From Streptomyces hoynatensis (GTDB taxonomy: Bacteria; Actinomycetota; Actinomycetes; Streptomycetales; Streptomycetaceae), in contig NZ_RBAL01000019.1 in assembly GCF_003626535.1 (NCBI RefSeq), forward strand, positions 59,038 through 123,037: a stretch of 64,000 nt of DNA. Reading direction: 5' to 3'. How positions within the stretch are numbered: position 1 is the first letter of the stretch; each line of letters begins with the position of its first letter. The notes below the pieces were generated by a model. That model worked only from the letters and a program-made list of their open reading frames with translations. It was not told where the DNA came from and made no database searches. Below are positions 23,353 through 32,403 of this stretch, piece by piece. A program made the position numbers and the translations under genes.

Positions 23353-24714
23353 TCACATCCCGGCGATCAGCTTCTCCACCCGCTCGTCCACCGACCTGAA
23401 GGGGTCCTTGCACAGAACCGTCCGCTGCGCCTGGTCGTTGAGCTTCAGATGCACCCAGTCGACCGTGAAGTCCCGCCGCTGTTCCTGCGCCCGCCTGATG
23501 AAGTCGCCGCGCAGCCTGGCCCGGGTCGTCTGCGGGGGCACCGACTTGCCCTGGAAGATCTTGAGGTCGTTGCACACCCGCTGGGCCTGGCCCTTGCGCT
23601 CCAGCAGGTAGTACAGGCCGCGGCGGCGGTGGATGTCGTGGTACGCGAGGTCTATCTGCGCCACCCGCGGGTGGGACATGGTGAGGTTGTGCTTGGCGCG
23701 GTAGCGCTCGATCAGCTGGTACTTCATGACCCAGTCGATCTCGGTGTTGATCTTGTCGAGTTCCTGGCTGCGGATCGACTCCAGGGCCCGGCCCCACAGC
23801 TCGAGGACCTGCTCGGTCAGCCCGGTGCGCATTCCGCGGCGCTCGCAGAAGTCGAGGGCCTTCTCGTAGTACTCCTGCTGGATCTCCAGCGCGGAGGCCT
23901 CGCGCCCGGTGGCCAGCCGCACCTTGCGCTGACCCGTGGTGTCGTGGCTGACCTCGCGGATGGCCCGGATCGGGTTCTCCAGGGTGAGGTCGCGCATGAC
24001 CGTCCCGGCCTCGATCATGCGCAGCACGAGGTCGGTGGCCCCGACCTTGAGCAGCATGGTCGTCTCCGACATGTTGGAGTCGCCCACGATGACGTGCAGC
24101 CTGCGGTAGCGCTCCGCGTCCGCGTGCGGCTCGTCCCTCGTATTGATGATCGGCCGCGACCTGGTGGTCGCGGAGCTGACCCCCTCCCAGATGTGCTCGG
24201 CCCGCTGGCTGACGCAGAAGACCGCGCCGCGCGGCGTCTGCAGCACCTTGCCCGCGCCGCAGATCAGCTGGCGGGTGACGAGAAAGGGAATCAGCACGTC
24301 CGCGAGCCGGGAGAACTCCCCGTGCCGTGCGACGAGGTAGTTCTCGTGACAGCCGTAGGAATTGCCCGCGGAATCGGTGTTGTTCTTGAACAGGTAGACG
24401 TCGCCGGCGATCCCCTCTTCGTGCAGCCGGCGCTCCGCATCGACCAGCAGCCCTTCCAGAATGCGCTCACCCGCCTTGTCGTGCGTGATGAGCTCCACGA
24501 CGTTGTCGCACTCCGGCGTCGCGTATTCGGGGTGCGAACCGACGTCCAGGTACAGCCGGGCGCCGTTGCGCAGAAACACGTTGCTGCTGCGGCCCCACGA
24601 CACGACCCGGCGGAAGAGGTACCTCGCCACCTCGTCCGGGGACAGCCTTCGCTGCCCGCGGAAGGTACAGGTGACCCCGTACTCGTTCTCCAACCCGAAG
24701 ATTCGGCGATCCAT
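23353..24714 (-). CDS. pafA: Pup--protein ligase PafA
   Basis: A 453-aa ligase of the carboxylate-amine (glutamine synthetase-like) fold. It joins the C-terminal Glu of Pup to substrate lysines using ATP. The N terminus MDRRIFGLENEYGVTC is diagnostic, and the nucleotide-site loop NNTDSAGNSYGCHENYL and HVIVGDSNMSE region are intact. ATG 24714 is preceded by a weak ribosome-binding site. It begins 10 bases past the end of the MFS gene on the same strand, so expression probably depends on read-through from there or a promoter inside it. Paralogue of dop in the same cluster. Confidence 0.98.
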   Translation of the reverse strand: MDRRIFGLENEYGVTCTFRGQRRLSPDEVARYLFRRVVSWGRSSNVFLRNGARLYLDVGSHPEYATPECDNVVELITHDKAGERILEGLLVDAERRLHEEGIAGDVYLFKNNTDSAGNSYGCHENYLVARHGEFSRLADVLIPFLVTRQLICGAGKVLQTPRGAVFCVSQRAEHIWEGVSSATTRSRPIINTRDEPHADAERYRRLHVIVGDSNMSETTMLLKVGATDLVLRMIEAGTVMRDLTLENPIRAIREVSHDTTGQRKVRLATGREASALEIQQEYYEKALDFCERRGMRTGLTEQVLELWGRALESIRSQELDKINTEIDWVMKYQLIERYRAKHNLTMSHPRVAQIDLAYHDIHRRRGLYYLLERKGQAQRVCNDLKIFQGKSVPPQTTRARLRGDFIRRAQEQRRDFTVDWVHLKLNDQAQRTVLCKDPFRSVDERVEKLIAGM

Positions 24715-24723
24715 GAGTGAACA

Positions 24724-25989
24724 TTACGCCTGATGCCCGGTTCTGAAACCGGGTTCGAGTGCGGCGTTTCGATCATTTTGCGATTCCCCGGCCGGGCCGT
24801 CGGCACCCGCCGGAACTGCGAGAACGCCACGCGTGAGCAGCAGCACCAGCACGGCAAGCAGGCCGGAGGCGCTCGCCACGGCGAAGCCGGCCGGGGCCTC
24901 GCCCCACTCCGCGGCCGGACCGGCGGCGGCGGTGCCCGCGGCGGCACCGACGCCGAAGGTCGTGACCAGCCAGGAGAAGGCCTCGGTCACCGTGCCCGAG
25001 GGGGCCTGGCGGTCTATGACGACGAAGGCGCAGGCCAGCGCGGGCGCGAGAAACAGGCCCGACAGGCCGGCGAGCAGCGTCATCACGGGCACCGCCCCGG
25101 GGACGAGCGAGAGGGGCAGATAGCCGGCCGCGAGGGCGGCCACCAGCAGCCGCAGCCGCCGCTCGGGCGGCCCCGCCCACGGGCGGGCGCCGTAGGCCAG
25201 GCCACCGGTCAGGGCGCCCGCCCCCAGGGCGGCCAGCAGCCCGCCGGCCACGGCGTCCCCGCCGCCGTGGGCGTCCGCGTAGGCGACGGCGGCCACCGAG
25301 ATCGCGCCCAGCGCGGCGCCGACGAAGAAGAAGCAGCCGAGCAGGGCCAGCAGCCCGGCGGAGCGCAGCGCGCCCAGCCAGTGCGCCTCCCTGGCCGCCG
25401 CCCGCCAGCGCCGGGAGGGGCCGGAGAGCACGACGGAGAGGGCACCGAGCAGCCCGAGGGCGTTGATCACCAGGACCGCGGCGGCCTCGGACCAGGTGGC
25501 CACCAGAAGCATGACGATCAGCGGCCCGGTGGTGAACATGACCTCCTGGGCGACCGCGTCCAGGGCGTAGGCGCGCTGCACCTGGGCGCCGCCGGAGACC
25601 ACGTGCGGCCACAGGGCGCGCAGCGCGCCCTCGAGCGGCGGCGTGGCGAGGCCGGCGAGCAGAACGGCGGCGCAGGCCAGGGCGACGGGCCGAATGCCGC
25701 AGAGGGCGAACAGGGCCATCCCCAGGGCGGAGAGCACGGCGGCGGGCAGGATCACCCGCGGCTGCCCGCGGAGGTCGACCAGCCTGCCGAGCAGCGGCTG
25801 TCCCAGCGCCGTGCCCAGGCCGTAGAGGGCGGAGAACGCGCCGGCGAGGGCGTAGCCGCCGCCCTCGGCGCGGGTGAAGAGCAGGATCGCCAGGGCGGCG
25901 GTGCCGTTGGGCAGCCGCCCGGTGAGCGTGCCGGCGAGCAGCCGCACGACGTGCCTGGCGCGCAGCAACTCCCCGTAGCCCGCGGCCAT
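24724..25989 (-). CDS. MFS transporter within the proteasome cluster
   Basis: A 421-aa, ~12-helix major facilitator. Start ATG 25989 (MAAGYGELLRARHVVRLLAGTLTGRLPNG). The motif A-like loop LGQPLLGRLVDLRGQPR follows helix 2. No family substrate can be read from the sequence. It lies between prcA and pafA on the same strand; the stop codon is 10 bases before pafA. Placement within a Pup-proteasome cluster is also, to memory, seen in other streptomycetes, suggesting conserved linkage rather than insertion. Substrate could be peptides, drugs or unrelated. Confidence 0.85.
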   Translation of the reverse strand: MAAGYGELLRARHVVRLLAGTLTGRLPNGTAALAILLFTRAEGGGYALAGAFSALYGLGTALGQPLLGRLVDLRGQPRVILPAAVLSALGMALFALCGIRPVALACAAVLLAGLATPPLEGALRALWPHVVSGGAQVQRAYALDAVAQEVMFTTGPLIVMLLVATWSEAAAVLVINALGLLGALSVVLSGPSRRWRAAAREAHWLGALRSAGLLALLGCFFFVGAALGAISVAAVAYADAHGGGDAVAGGLLAALGAGALTGGLAYGARPWAGPPERRLRLLVAALAAGYLPLSLVPGAVPVMTLLAGLSGLFLAPALACAFVVIDRQAPSGTVTEAFSWLVTTFGVGAAAGTAAAGPAAEWGEAPAGFAVASASGLLAVLVLLLTRGVLAVPAGADGPAGESQNDRNAALEPGFRTGHQA

Positions 25990-26099
25990 GCGGTTCGCCT
26001 CCGGTGTGTCGGACGGGTGGTGCCTGACGAGCAGACGCCGCCGCGCGCCCTGGGCCTTTGCGGCCCCGGGGTGCGCGGCGGCGGCGCGCCCTCGCGGGG

Positions 26100-26906
26100 T
26101 CAGTCCCCGGCGGCGGAGTCCCCGGAGTCCCCGGAGCCTTCCGGGTCCCCGGAGGTCTCCGCGCCCCCGGACTCCCCGGCGCCCGCCTCGGTCCCTGCCT
26201 GCTCCTCGGGACGCTGCAGCAGGGCGGCGAGCTCGCGCCCGAGCACCCGCTTGAACTTCCGCTGCTGCGGCCGCTTCCGGTCCAGGACGGCCACCTCGAG
26301 CTGGTCGGCGGTCAGCTCCCGCTCGCTGCCGTTGCTGTCCCGGGACAGCGCCTCGACGGCGAGCCTGACGGCCTCGCCCAGGCTCATCTCCCCGCGGTGG
26401 CGCTGCCCGAGGTAGCTGCCGATCTGATCGGAGTTGCCCCCGACGGCGACCGAACCGTGCTCGTCGATGATCGAGCCGTCGTGCGGCAGCCGGTAGATCT
26501 CGTCCTCGGCGGGGGTCTCGCCGACCTCGGCGACCAGCAGCTCGACCTCGTAGGGCTTCTCGGCGGCGCTGGAGAAGATGTTGCCGAGCGTCTGGGCGTA
26601 GATGTTGGCCAGGCCCCGGGCGGTGACGTCCTCCCGGTCGTAGGTGTAGCCGCGCAGGTCGGCGTACCTGGTGCCGCCGATGCGCAGGCTCTCGTACTCG
26701 TTGTACTTGCCGGTCGCGGCGAACGCGATCCGGTCGTAGATCTCGCTCACCTTGTGCAGCGCGCGCGAGGGGTTCTCGGCGACGAACGCGATGCCGTCGG
26801 CGTATTGCAGCATGACCAGGCTCCGCCCGCGCGCGATGCCCTTGCGGGCGTACTCGGCGCGGTCCGCCATGGCCTGCTGGGGTGAGACATAGAACGGCGT
26901 CGACAC
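26100..26906 (-). CDS. prcA: 20S proteasome alpha subunit
   Basis: A 268-aa alpha-type proteasome subunit, forming the outer gating rings. GTG start gives (M)STPFYVSPQQAMADRAEYARKGIARGRS, the actinobacterial gate segment. The conserved LRIGGTRYADLRGYTYDREDVTA region follows. The C-terminal 40 residues are a Ser/Glu/Gly-rich disordered tail (from about residue 225), typical of actinobacterial PrcA. It starts 90 bases after the prcB stop on the same strand. Confidence 0.97.
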   Translation of the reverse strand: MSTPFYVSPQQAMADRAEYARKGIARGRSLVMLQYADGIAFVAENPSRALHKVSEIYDRIAFAATGKYNEYESLRIGGTRYADLRGYTYDREDVTARGLANIYAQTLGNIFSSAAEKPYEVELLVAEVGETPAEDEIYRLPHDGSIIDEHGSVAVGGNSDQIGSYLGQRHRGEMSLGEAVRLAVEALSRDSNGSERELTADQLEVAVLDRKRPQQRKFKRVLGRELAALLQRPEEQAGTEAGAGESGGAETSGDPEGSGDSGDSAAGD

Positions 26907-26995
26907 CGGCTACTCGTCCCTTCGAAGTCCTCGATATCCGCGATGTGTGTCTGAGTCTGCCCGATCTTCCCGGCTCGCCTCGACCCGGCGGGCGC

Positions 26996-27841
26996 TCACA
27001 GCACCGGCGCCTGGGGGCCGTTGGGCAGCCGGAGCCGGCCCTCGTGCACGGAGCCGACGAGCTCGCCCACCTCGGTGTCGCTCAGCCTGCGGAACCCGTC
27101 CGCCGTGATGGCCGAGACGATCGGGTAGATCCGCCGCGCCAGGTCGGGCCCGCCGGTCGCGGAGTCGTCGTCGGCCGCGTCGTAGAGCGCCTGGAGGACG
27201 ACCGTGGCGGTCTCCCGCTCGGAGAGCTCCTCGTGGTGCATCTTCTTCAGCGCGCCGCGGGCGAAGACCGAGCCGGAGCCGACGGCGGCGAAGCCGAGCT
27301 CCTCGGAACGGCCGCCGGTCACGTCGTAGGAGAAGATCCGGCCCTTCTCCCGCTCCAGGTCGTAGCCGGCGAACAGCGGCACCACGGCCAGCCCCTGCAT
27401 GGCCATGCCCAGGTTGCCGCGGATCATGGTGGACAGCCGGTTGGCCTTGCCCTCCAGGGAGAGCACGTGGCCCTCGACCTTCTCGAAGTGCTCCAGCTCG
27501 AGCTGGAAGAGCTTCACCAGCTCGACGGCGATGCCGGCGGTCCCCGCGATGCCGACCGCCGAGTACTCGTCGGTCGGGAAGACCTTCTGCACGTCGCGCT
27601 GGGCGATCATGTTGCCCATCGTGGCGCGGCGGTCGCCGGCGACCACCACGCCCCCGTCGAAGGTGGCGGCGACGATCGTGGTGCCGTGCACGGCCTCGAT
27701 CGCCCCCTCGACGGCGGGCAGCGCCTGGCGGCCCGGCAGGCGGTCGGGCGCGTGGTCGGTCAGGAAGTCGAAGAACGAGGACGACCCGGGCCGCAGGAAG
27801 GCCGCCGGGAGTCGCCCCTGGTGGTGGGAGTTGGCTGCCAC
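26996..27841 (-). CDS. prcB: 20S proteasome beta subunit
   Basis: A 281-aa catalytic subunit with a 53-residue propeptide (MAANSHHQGRLPAAFLRPG) removed autocatalytically before Thr54 in VHG-TTIVAATFDGG, exposing the nucleophile. GDRRATMGN and the GTAGIAVELVKLFQLE segment are intact. GTG 27841 start. It is downstream of pup with an intergenic hairpin and upstream of prcA. Confidence 0.97.
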   Translation of the reverse strand: MAANSHHQGRLPAAFLRPGSSSFFDFLTDHAPDRLPGRQALPAVEGAIEAVHGTTIVAATFDGGVVVAGDRRATMGNMIAQRDVQKVFPTDEYSAVGIAGTAGIAVELVKLFQLELEHFEKVEGHVLSLEGKANRLSTMIRGNLGMAMQGLAVVPLFAGYDLEREKGRIFSYDVTGGRSEELGFAAVGSGSVFARGALKKMHHEELSERETATVVLQALYDAADDDSATGGPDLARRIYPIVSAITADGFRRLSDTEVGELVGSVHEGRLRLPNGPQAPVL

Positions 27842-27867
27842 AGGGTTCCTTCCAGGTGGTGGACGGT

Positions 27868-27904
27868 CCGCTGCCCCGGTCGGCGGTCGCGGCCGGGGCA
27901 GCGG
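27868..27904 (-). terminator. hairpin in pup-prcB gap (partial terminator or mRNA-stability element)
   Basis: A perfect 12-bp inverted repeat (CCGCTGCCCCGG arm) with a 13-base loop lies between pup and prcB. No T run follows. It could reduce read-through so that Pup is made in excess of proteasome subunits. Confidence 0.5.
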
Positions 27905-27982
27905 CAGACTACGCCACGGACCCTACCCGTCAGACGGTGTTGATGATCCACTCGAGGGCGCGCTCCCGGCGGCACGGGCCGG

Positions 27983-28201
27983 CTACTCGCCGCCCTTCTG
28001 GACGAAGCTGCGCACGAAGTCCTCGGCGTTGGACTCCAGGACCTCGTCGATCTCGTCGAGCACCGAGTCCACGTCGTCCGTCAGGGCCTCCTGGCGCTCC
28101 TTGAGCTCCTCGGAGACCTCGGGCTCCTGGACCTGCTCCTCGGTCTCTTCACTGCTGCGCGACGCCCTCTGCTGGCCGCCGCCGGTGTCCTTGGTCGCCA
28201 T
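27983..28201 (-). CDS. pup: prokaryotic ubiquitin-like protein Pup
   Basis: A 72-aa intrinsically disordered tag attached to proteins for proteasomal degradation. The C terminus is VQKGGE, i.e. Glu rather than Gln, so no deamidation by Dop is needed before ligation. The helical Mpa/ARC-binding region is EELKERQEALTDDVDSVLDEIDEVLE (residues ~30-55). Start ATG 28201 (MATKDTGGGQQR) was preferred over the upstream in-frame codon three residues earlier. It lies between dop and prcB. Confidence 0.98.
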   Translation of the reverse strand: MATKDTGGGQQRASRSSEETEEQVQEPEVSEELKERQEALTDDVDSVLDEIDEVLESNAEDFVRSFVQKGGE

Positions 28202-28324
28202 CTCCCTCACCCCTGCTCAGCTTCGACGTATCAAGATCAGACCCTACTAGCCGGGGCTGACATCGGCTCTTCGATTCCTACAACGTCCGGGTGCCACCCG
28301 CATGATTCCCTGATCGGCGCCGAA

Positions 28325-29836
28325 TCAGCCACCGGAGAGCGCCCGCACGAGATCCTCCGCGGTCGCCGACCGGTCCAGCAGCTCCTTGACGTGCTCCTTC
28401 GTGCCGCGCAGCGGGTCCATCGTGGGCACCCGCTGCAGCGAGTCACGGCCCGGCAGATCGAAGATCACCGAGTCCCAGGAGGCCGCGGCCACGTCGTCCG
28501 CGTACTGGTCGAGGCAGCGGCCCCTGAAGTAGGCCCTGGTGTCCTCGGGCGGGGCGCTCACCGCCCTGGCGACCTCCTCGTCGGACAGCAGGCGGGTGAT
28601 GCGCCCCCGCGCCGCGAGACGGTTGTACAGGCCCTTGTCGGGGCGCACGTCGGCGTACTGGAGGTCCACGAGGTGCAGCCGCGCCGCGTCCCAGCCCAGG
28701 CCGTCGCGGCGCCGGTAGCCCTCCATCAGCTCGCGCTTGGCCACCCAGTCCAGCTGCCCCGCCAGGCTCATCGGGTCCCGTTCGAGCCGGGTCAGCACGT
28801 CCTCCCAGCGGCCGAGCACGTCCCTGGTCTCCGCGTCCGCGTCCGCGCCCCAGCGCTCCTCGACGTACTTGCGGGCCAGCTCGTAGTACTCCATCTGGAG
28901 CTGGACCGCGGTGAGCGTGCGGCCGCTGCGGAGGGTCACCAGCTCCTTGAGCGACGGGTCGTGGCTGACCCGGTGCAGGGTGCGCACCGGCTGCTCGACC
29001 GCCAGGTCCACGGCGATGAAGCCGTCCTCGATCATCGAGAGCACCAGCGAGGTGGTGCCGAGCTTCAGGTACGTGGAGAGCTCGGCGAGGTTCGCGTCGC
29101 CGATGATGACATGGAGCCTGCGGTACCGCTCGGCGTCCGCGTGCGGCTCGTCCCTGGTGTTGATGATGGGCCGCTTGAGTGTGGTCTCCAGGCCGACCTC
29201 GACCTCGAAGTAGTCGGCGCGCTGGCTCAGCTGGAAGCCGTGCTCGCTGCCGTCCTGGCCGATGCCGACCCGGCCCGCCCCGCACACCACCTGGCGCGAG
29301 ACGAAGAACGGCGTCAGGTGGCGCACGATCTCGGAGAACGGCGTCTCCCGCTTCATCAGGTAGTTCTCGTGGGTGCCGTAGGAGGCGCCCTTGTTGTCCG
29401 TGTTGTTCTTGTACAGGTGGATCGGCTGGGCGCCGGGGACCTCGGCGGCCCGCCGCGCCGCCTCGGCCATGATCCGCTCCCCCGCCTTGTCCCACAGCAG
29501 CGCGTCCCTGGGGCCGGTGGTCTCCGGGGAGCTGTACTCGGGGTGGGCGTGGTCGACGTAGAGCCGGGCTCCGTTGGTGAGGATGACGTTGGCCAGGCCG
29601 ATGTCCTCGTCGGTGAGCTGGCTGGCATCGGCGTTCTCCCGCGCGAGGTCGAAGCCGCGGGCGTCGCGCAGTGGGTTCTCCTCCTCGAAGTCCCAACGGG
29701 CCCGCCTGGCACGGTGCATGGCCGCCGCATAGGCGTTCACCACCTGGGAGGAGGTGAGCATGGCATTGGCGTTGGGGTGGCCGGGGACGGAGACTCCGTA
29801 TTCGGTCTCGATGCCCATCACTCGCCGTACAGTCAT
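28325..29836 (-). CDS. dop: depupylase Dop
   Basis: A 503-aa enzyme that removes Pup from substrates; PafA paralogue. N terminus MTVRRVMGIETEYGVSVPG is diagnostic, the Dop-loop region follows (~residues 40-70) and NNTDNKGASYGTHENYL is the nucleotide loop. ATG 29836 has AAGGAGGG upstream. Since Pup here already ends in Glu, the deamidase activity of Dop is dispensable and depupylation is its inferred role. Confidence 0.97.
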   Translation of the reverse strand: MTVRRVMGIETEYGVSVPGHPNANAMLTSSQVVNAYAAAMHRARRARWDFEEENPLRDARGFDLARENADASQLTDEDIGLANVILTNGARLYVDHAHPEYSSPETTGPRDALLWDKAGERIMAEAARRAAEVPGAQPIHLYKNNTDNKGASYGTHENYLMKRETPFSEIVRHLTPFFVSRQVVCGAGRVGIGQDGSEHGFQLSQRADYFEVEVGLETTLKRPIINTRDEPHADAERYRRLHVIIGDANLAELSTYLKLGTTSLVLSMIEDGFIAVDLAVEQPVRTLHRVSHDPSLKELVTLRSGRTLTAVQLQMEYYELARKYVEERWGADADAETRDVLGRWEDVLTRLERDPMSLAGQLDWVAKRELMEGYRRRDGLGWDAARLHLVDLQYADVRPDKGLYNRLAARGRITRLLSDEEVARAVSAPPEDTRAYFRGRCLDQYADDVAAASWDSVIFDLPGRDSLQRVPTMDPLRGTKEHVKELLDRSATAEDLVRALSGG

Positions 29837-30030
29837 GCGGCCCTCCTTGCCCGGGGGTGGTCCTGCACCGTCCCGTCGCTGGGTACGAGCCTAGGCGACA
29901 CGGGGTGCGGTGAGGAGATCACTGCGGGTTTCCTCGAGACTCTGTGGGAACTGTCCGGGAAAGCGACCGGCTGCGAAGGCCGCCCTCGCGTGCCCACGCA
30001 GCCGGTAGCCGACACGTGACTACAGATTGA

Positions 30031-31797
30031 CTACAGATACTGACCGGTGTTCGCGACCGTGTCGATCGAGCGGCCGGTGTCGCCGCCCTGCTTCCCGGTG
30101 ACGAGCGTGCGGATGAAGACGATCCGCTCGCCCTTCTTGCCGGAGATGCGCGCCCAGTCGTCCGGGTTGGTCGTGTTGGGCAGGTCCTCGTTCTCCTTGA
30201 ACTCGTCCACGCAGGCGGAGAGCAGGTGGGAGACCCGAAGGCCCTTCTGGTCGTGGTCGAGGAAGTCCTTGATCGCCATCTTCTTCGCCCGGTCCACGAT
30301 GTTCTCGATCATGGCGCCGGAGTTGAAGTCCTTGAAGTAGAGGACCTCCTTGTCACCGTTCGCGTAGGTGACCTCGAGGAAGCGGTTCTCCTCGGACTCC
30401 GCGTACATCTGCTCCACGACGGTCTGGATCATGCCGGCGACGGTGGCCTCGGCGTTGCCCTTGTGCTCGCTGAGGTCGTCGGCGTGCAGCGGCAGCCGCG
30501 GCGTGAGGTACTTGGAGAAGATGTCCTTGGCGGCCTCGGCGTCCGGGCGCTCGATCTTGATCTTCACGTCGAGCCGCCCCGGGCGCAGGATCGCCGGGTC
30601 GATCATGTCCTCGCGGTTGGAGGCGCCGATCACGATGACGTTCTCCAGGCCCTCCACGCCGTCGATCTCCGAGAGCAGCTGCGGCACGATCGTGTTCTCC
30701 ACGTCCGAGCTGACGCCGGAGCCGCGGGTGCGGAAGAGCGAGTCCATCTCGTCGAAGAAGACGATGACGGGCGTGCCCTCGCTCGCCTTCTCCCTGGCGC
30801 GCTGGAAGACCAGCCGGATGTGCCGCTCGGTCTCGCCGACGTACTTGTTCAGCAGCTCGGGGCCCTTGATGTTGAGGAAGAAGCTCTTCCCCGCGGGCTT
30901 CCCGGTGGCCTCGGCGACCTTCTTGGCCAGGGAGTTGGCGACCGCCTTGGCGATGAGGGTCTTGCCGCAGCCGGGCGGGCCGTAGAGCAGCACGCCCTTG
31001 GGCGGGCGCAGCTCGTGCTCCCGGAAGAGGTCGGGGTAGAGGTACGGCAGCTCGACGGCGTCCCTGATCAGCTCGATCTGACCGCCGAGGCCGCCGATCT
31101 GCGTGTAGTCGATGTCGGGGACCTCTTCGAGGACGAGCTCCTCGACCTCGCTCTTGGGCACGACCTCGTAGACGTAGCCGGAGCGGGGCTCGAGCAGGAG
31201 GGCGTCGCCCGCCCGCAGGGTGACCCCGGTGAGCGGGTCGGCCAGCTTGACCACGCGCTCCTCGTCGGTGTGGCCGACGACCAGGGCGCGCTCGCCGTCC
31301 TCCAGGACCTCCTTGAGGGTGACGATGTCGCCGGCGCGCTCGAACTCCATCGCGGCCACGATGTTCAGGGCCTCGTTGAGCATGACCTCCTGGCCGCGGC
31401 GCAGGTCGTCGAGCTCGATGCTGGGGCTGACGTTCACCCGCAGCTTGCGGCCGCCGGTGAAGATGTCGGCCGTGCCGTCCTCGTTGCCGCGGAGGAAGAC
31501 CCCGAAGCCGGAGGGCGGCTGCGCCAGGCGGTCGACCTCCTCCTTGAGGGCCACGATCTGGTCCCTGGCCTCGCGCAGGGTGGCGGCGAGCCGGTCGTTC
31601 TGCGCGGAGACCCCCGCCAGATTCGTCTGCAACTCGACGATCCGCTCCTCGAGAATCCGAGTGTGCCGCGGAGAGTCGGCGAGCTTTCGGCGCAGGACGG
31701 TGATCTCCTGCTCAAGGTCGGCCACCTGCCGGGCCGGGTCGTCCGACCCGTTGCCGGGCCGGAAGCCGCGGTTGCTGTCGTCGTTCTGGGATACCAC
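30031..31797 (-). CDS. arc: proteasomal AAA+ ATPase ARC (Mpa)
   Basis: A 588-aa ring unfoldase that feeds pupylated proteins into the 20S core. Coiled coil at residues ~20-80 (Pup-binding), tandem OB domains ~85-230, Walker A GPPGCGKT, Walker B VIVFFDEMDS and the sensor region ASNREDMIDPAILRPGR. The C terminus ends GQYL, with the penultimate Tyr of the proteasome-docking motif. GTG 31797 was chosen because AGGAGG sits 8 nt upstream; the frame stays open to a TTG at 31815. It is upstream of dop on the same strand, ~195 bases apart. Confidence 0.97.
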   Translation of the reverse strand: MVSQNDDSNRGFRPGNGSDDPARQVADLEQEITVLRRKLADSPRHTRILEERIVELQTNLAGVSAQNDRLAATLREARDQIVALKEEVDRLAQPPSGFGVFLRGNEDGTADIFTGGRKLRVNVSPSIELDDLRRGQEVMLNEALNIVAAMEFERAGDIVTLKEVLEDGERALVVGHTDEERVVKLADPLTGVTLRAGDALLLEPRSGYVYEVVPKSEVEELVLEEVPDIDYTQIGGLGGQIELIRDAVELPYLYPDLFREHELRPPKGVLLYGPPGCGKTLIAKAVANSLAKKVAEATGKPAGKSFFLNIKGPELLNKYVGETERHIRLVFQRAREKASEGTPVIVFFDEMDSLFRTRGSGVSSDVENTIVPQLLSEIDGVEGLENVIVIGASNREDMIDPAILRPGRLDVKIKIERPDAEAAKDIFSKYLTPRLPLHADDLSEHKGNAEATVAGMIQTVVEQMYAESEENRFLEVTYANGDKEVLYFKDFNSGAMIENIVDRAKKMAIKDFLDHDQKGLRVSHLLSACVDEFKENEDLPNTTNPDDWARISGKKGERIVFIRTLVTGKQGGDTGRSIDTVANTGQYL

Positions 31798-32039
31798 GGT
31801 CCTCACCTCCTCCAAGGGGAGCTGGACGCTTTCAGACCCTACCTGGACCGGTGTAGTTCGAAACCCCTAGATCACAAAGACGGTCGGGGCGTGTCCGATC
31901 TTCACCCTTGCGCACTCCCTCATGCCAGGGAATACCCACCGTGCTCCGGGGGAAAGCGGGCGGCTGTATGGTCGTAACCGGTCAACACCCGTCAGGGATG
32001 GCCGTCTTTGAAGTGCTCCGATGAGAAACGGCAGGCCCT

Positions 32040-32351
32040 ATGTCCGCCCAGAACGACGCCGCCGAGGATCTTGAGGTCTGGATCGATCAGGACCTCTGCA
32101 CGGGGGATGGGATCTGTGCCCAGTACGCCCCCGAGGTGTTCGAACTTGACATCGACGGGCTTGCCTATGTGAAGCCCCCGGTGCCCGCGGGCACGGAGGC
32201 GGAGCTGCTGACCGAGCCCGGGGCCACCGCGCGGGTGCCGCTGCCGCTGCTGCGCGACGTGGCGGCCTCGGCGAAGGACTGCCCGGGGCAGTGCATCCAC
32301 GTGCGCCGCAGGGCGGACGGCGCGGAGGTCTACGGCCCCGACGCGGCCTGA
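32040..32351 (+). CDS. 3Fe-4S/4Fe-4S single-cluster ferredoxin
   Basis: A 103-aa ferredoxin. Cluster ligands are C20 and C26 in DLCTGDGICAQYAPEVF, and C80/C84 in KDCPGQCIHV. The second position normally occupied by Cys in 4Fe-4S proteins is D23, as in 3Fe-4S and interconvertible clusters. The C-terminal extension is longer than in cytochrome P450-linked ferredoxins. It is divergent from arc; no P450 or oxidoreductase gene is adjacent, so its electron partner is unknown. Confidence 0.9.
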   Translation: MSAQNDAAEDLEVWIDQDLCTGDGICAQYAPEVFELDIDGLAYVKPPVPAGTEAELLTEPGATARVPLPLLRDVAASAKDCPGQCIHVRRRADGAEVYGPDAA

Positions 32352-32355
32352 GCCG

Positions 32356-32383
32356 CCGGGGCGCCGGCGGCCCGGCGCCCCGG
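32356..32383. terminator. hairpin between ferredoxin and convergent gene
   Basis: A perfect 12-bp inverted repeat (CCGGGGCGCCGG arm) with a 4-base loop lies right after the ferredoxin stop and before the convergent 3' end of the gene at 32404. GC-only, no U tract. Confidence 0.6.
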
Positions 32384-32403
32384 ACGGCGTTCCGCGGGGC
32401 CCT

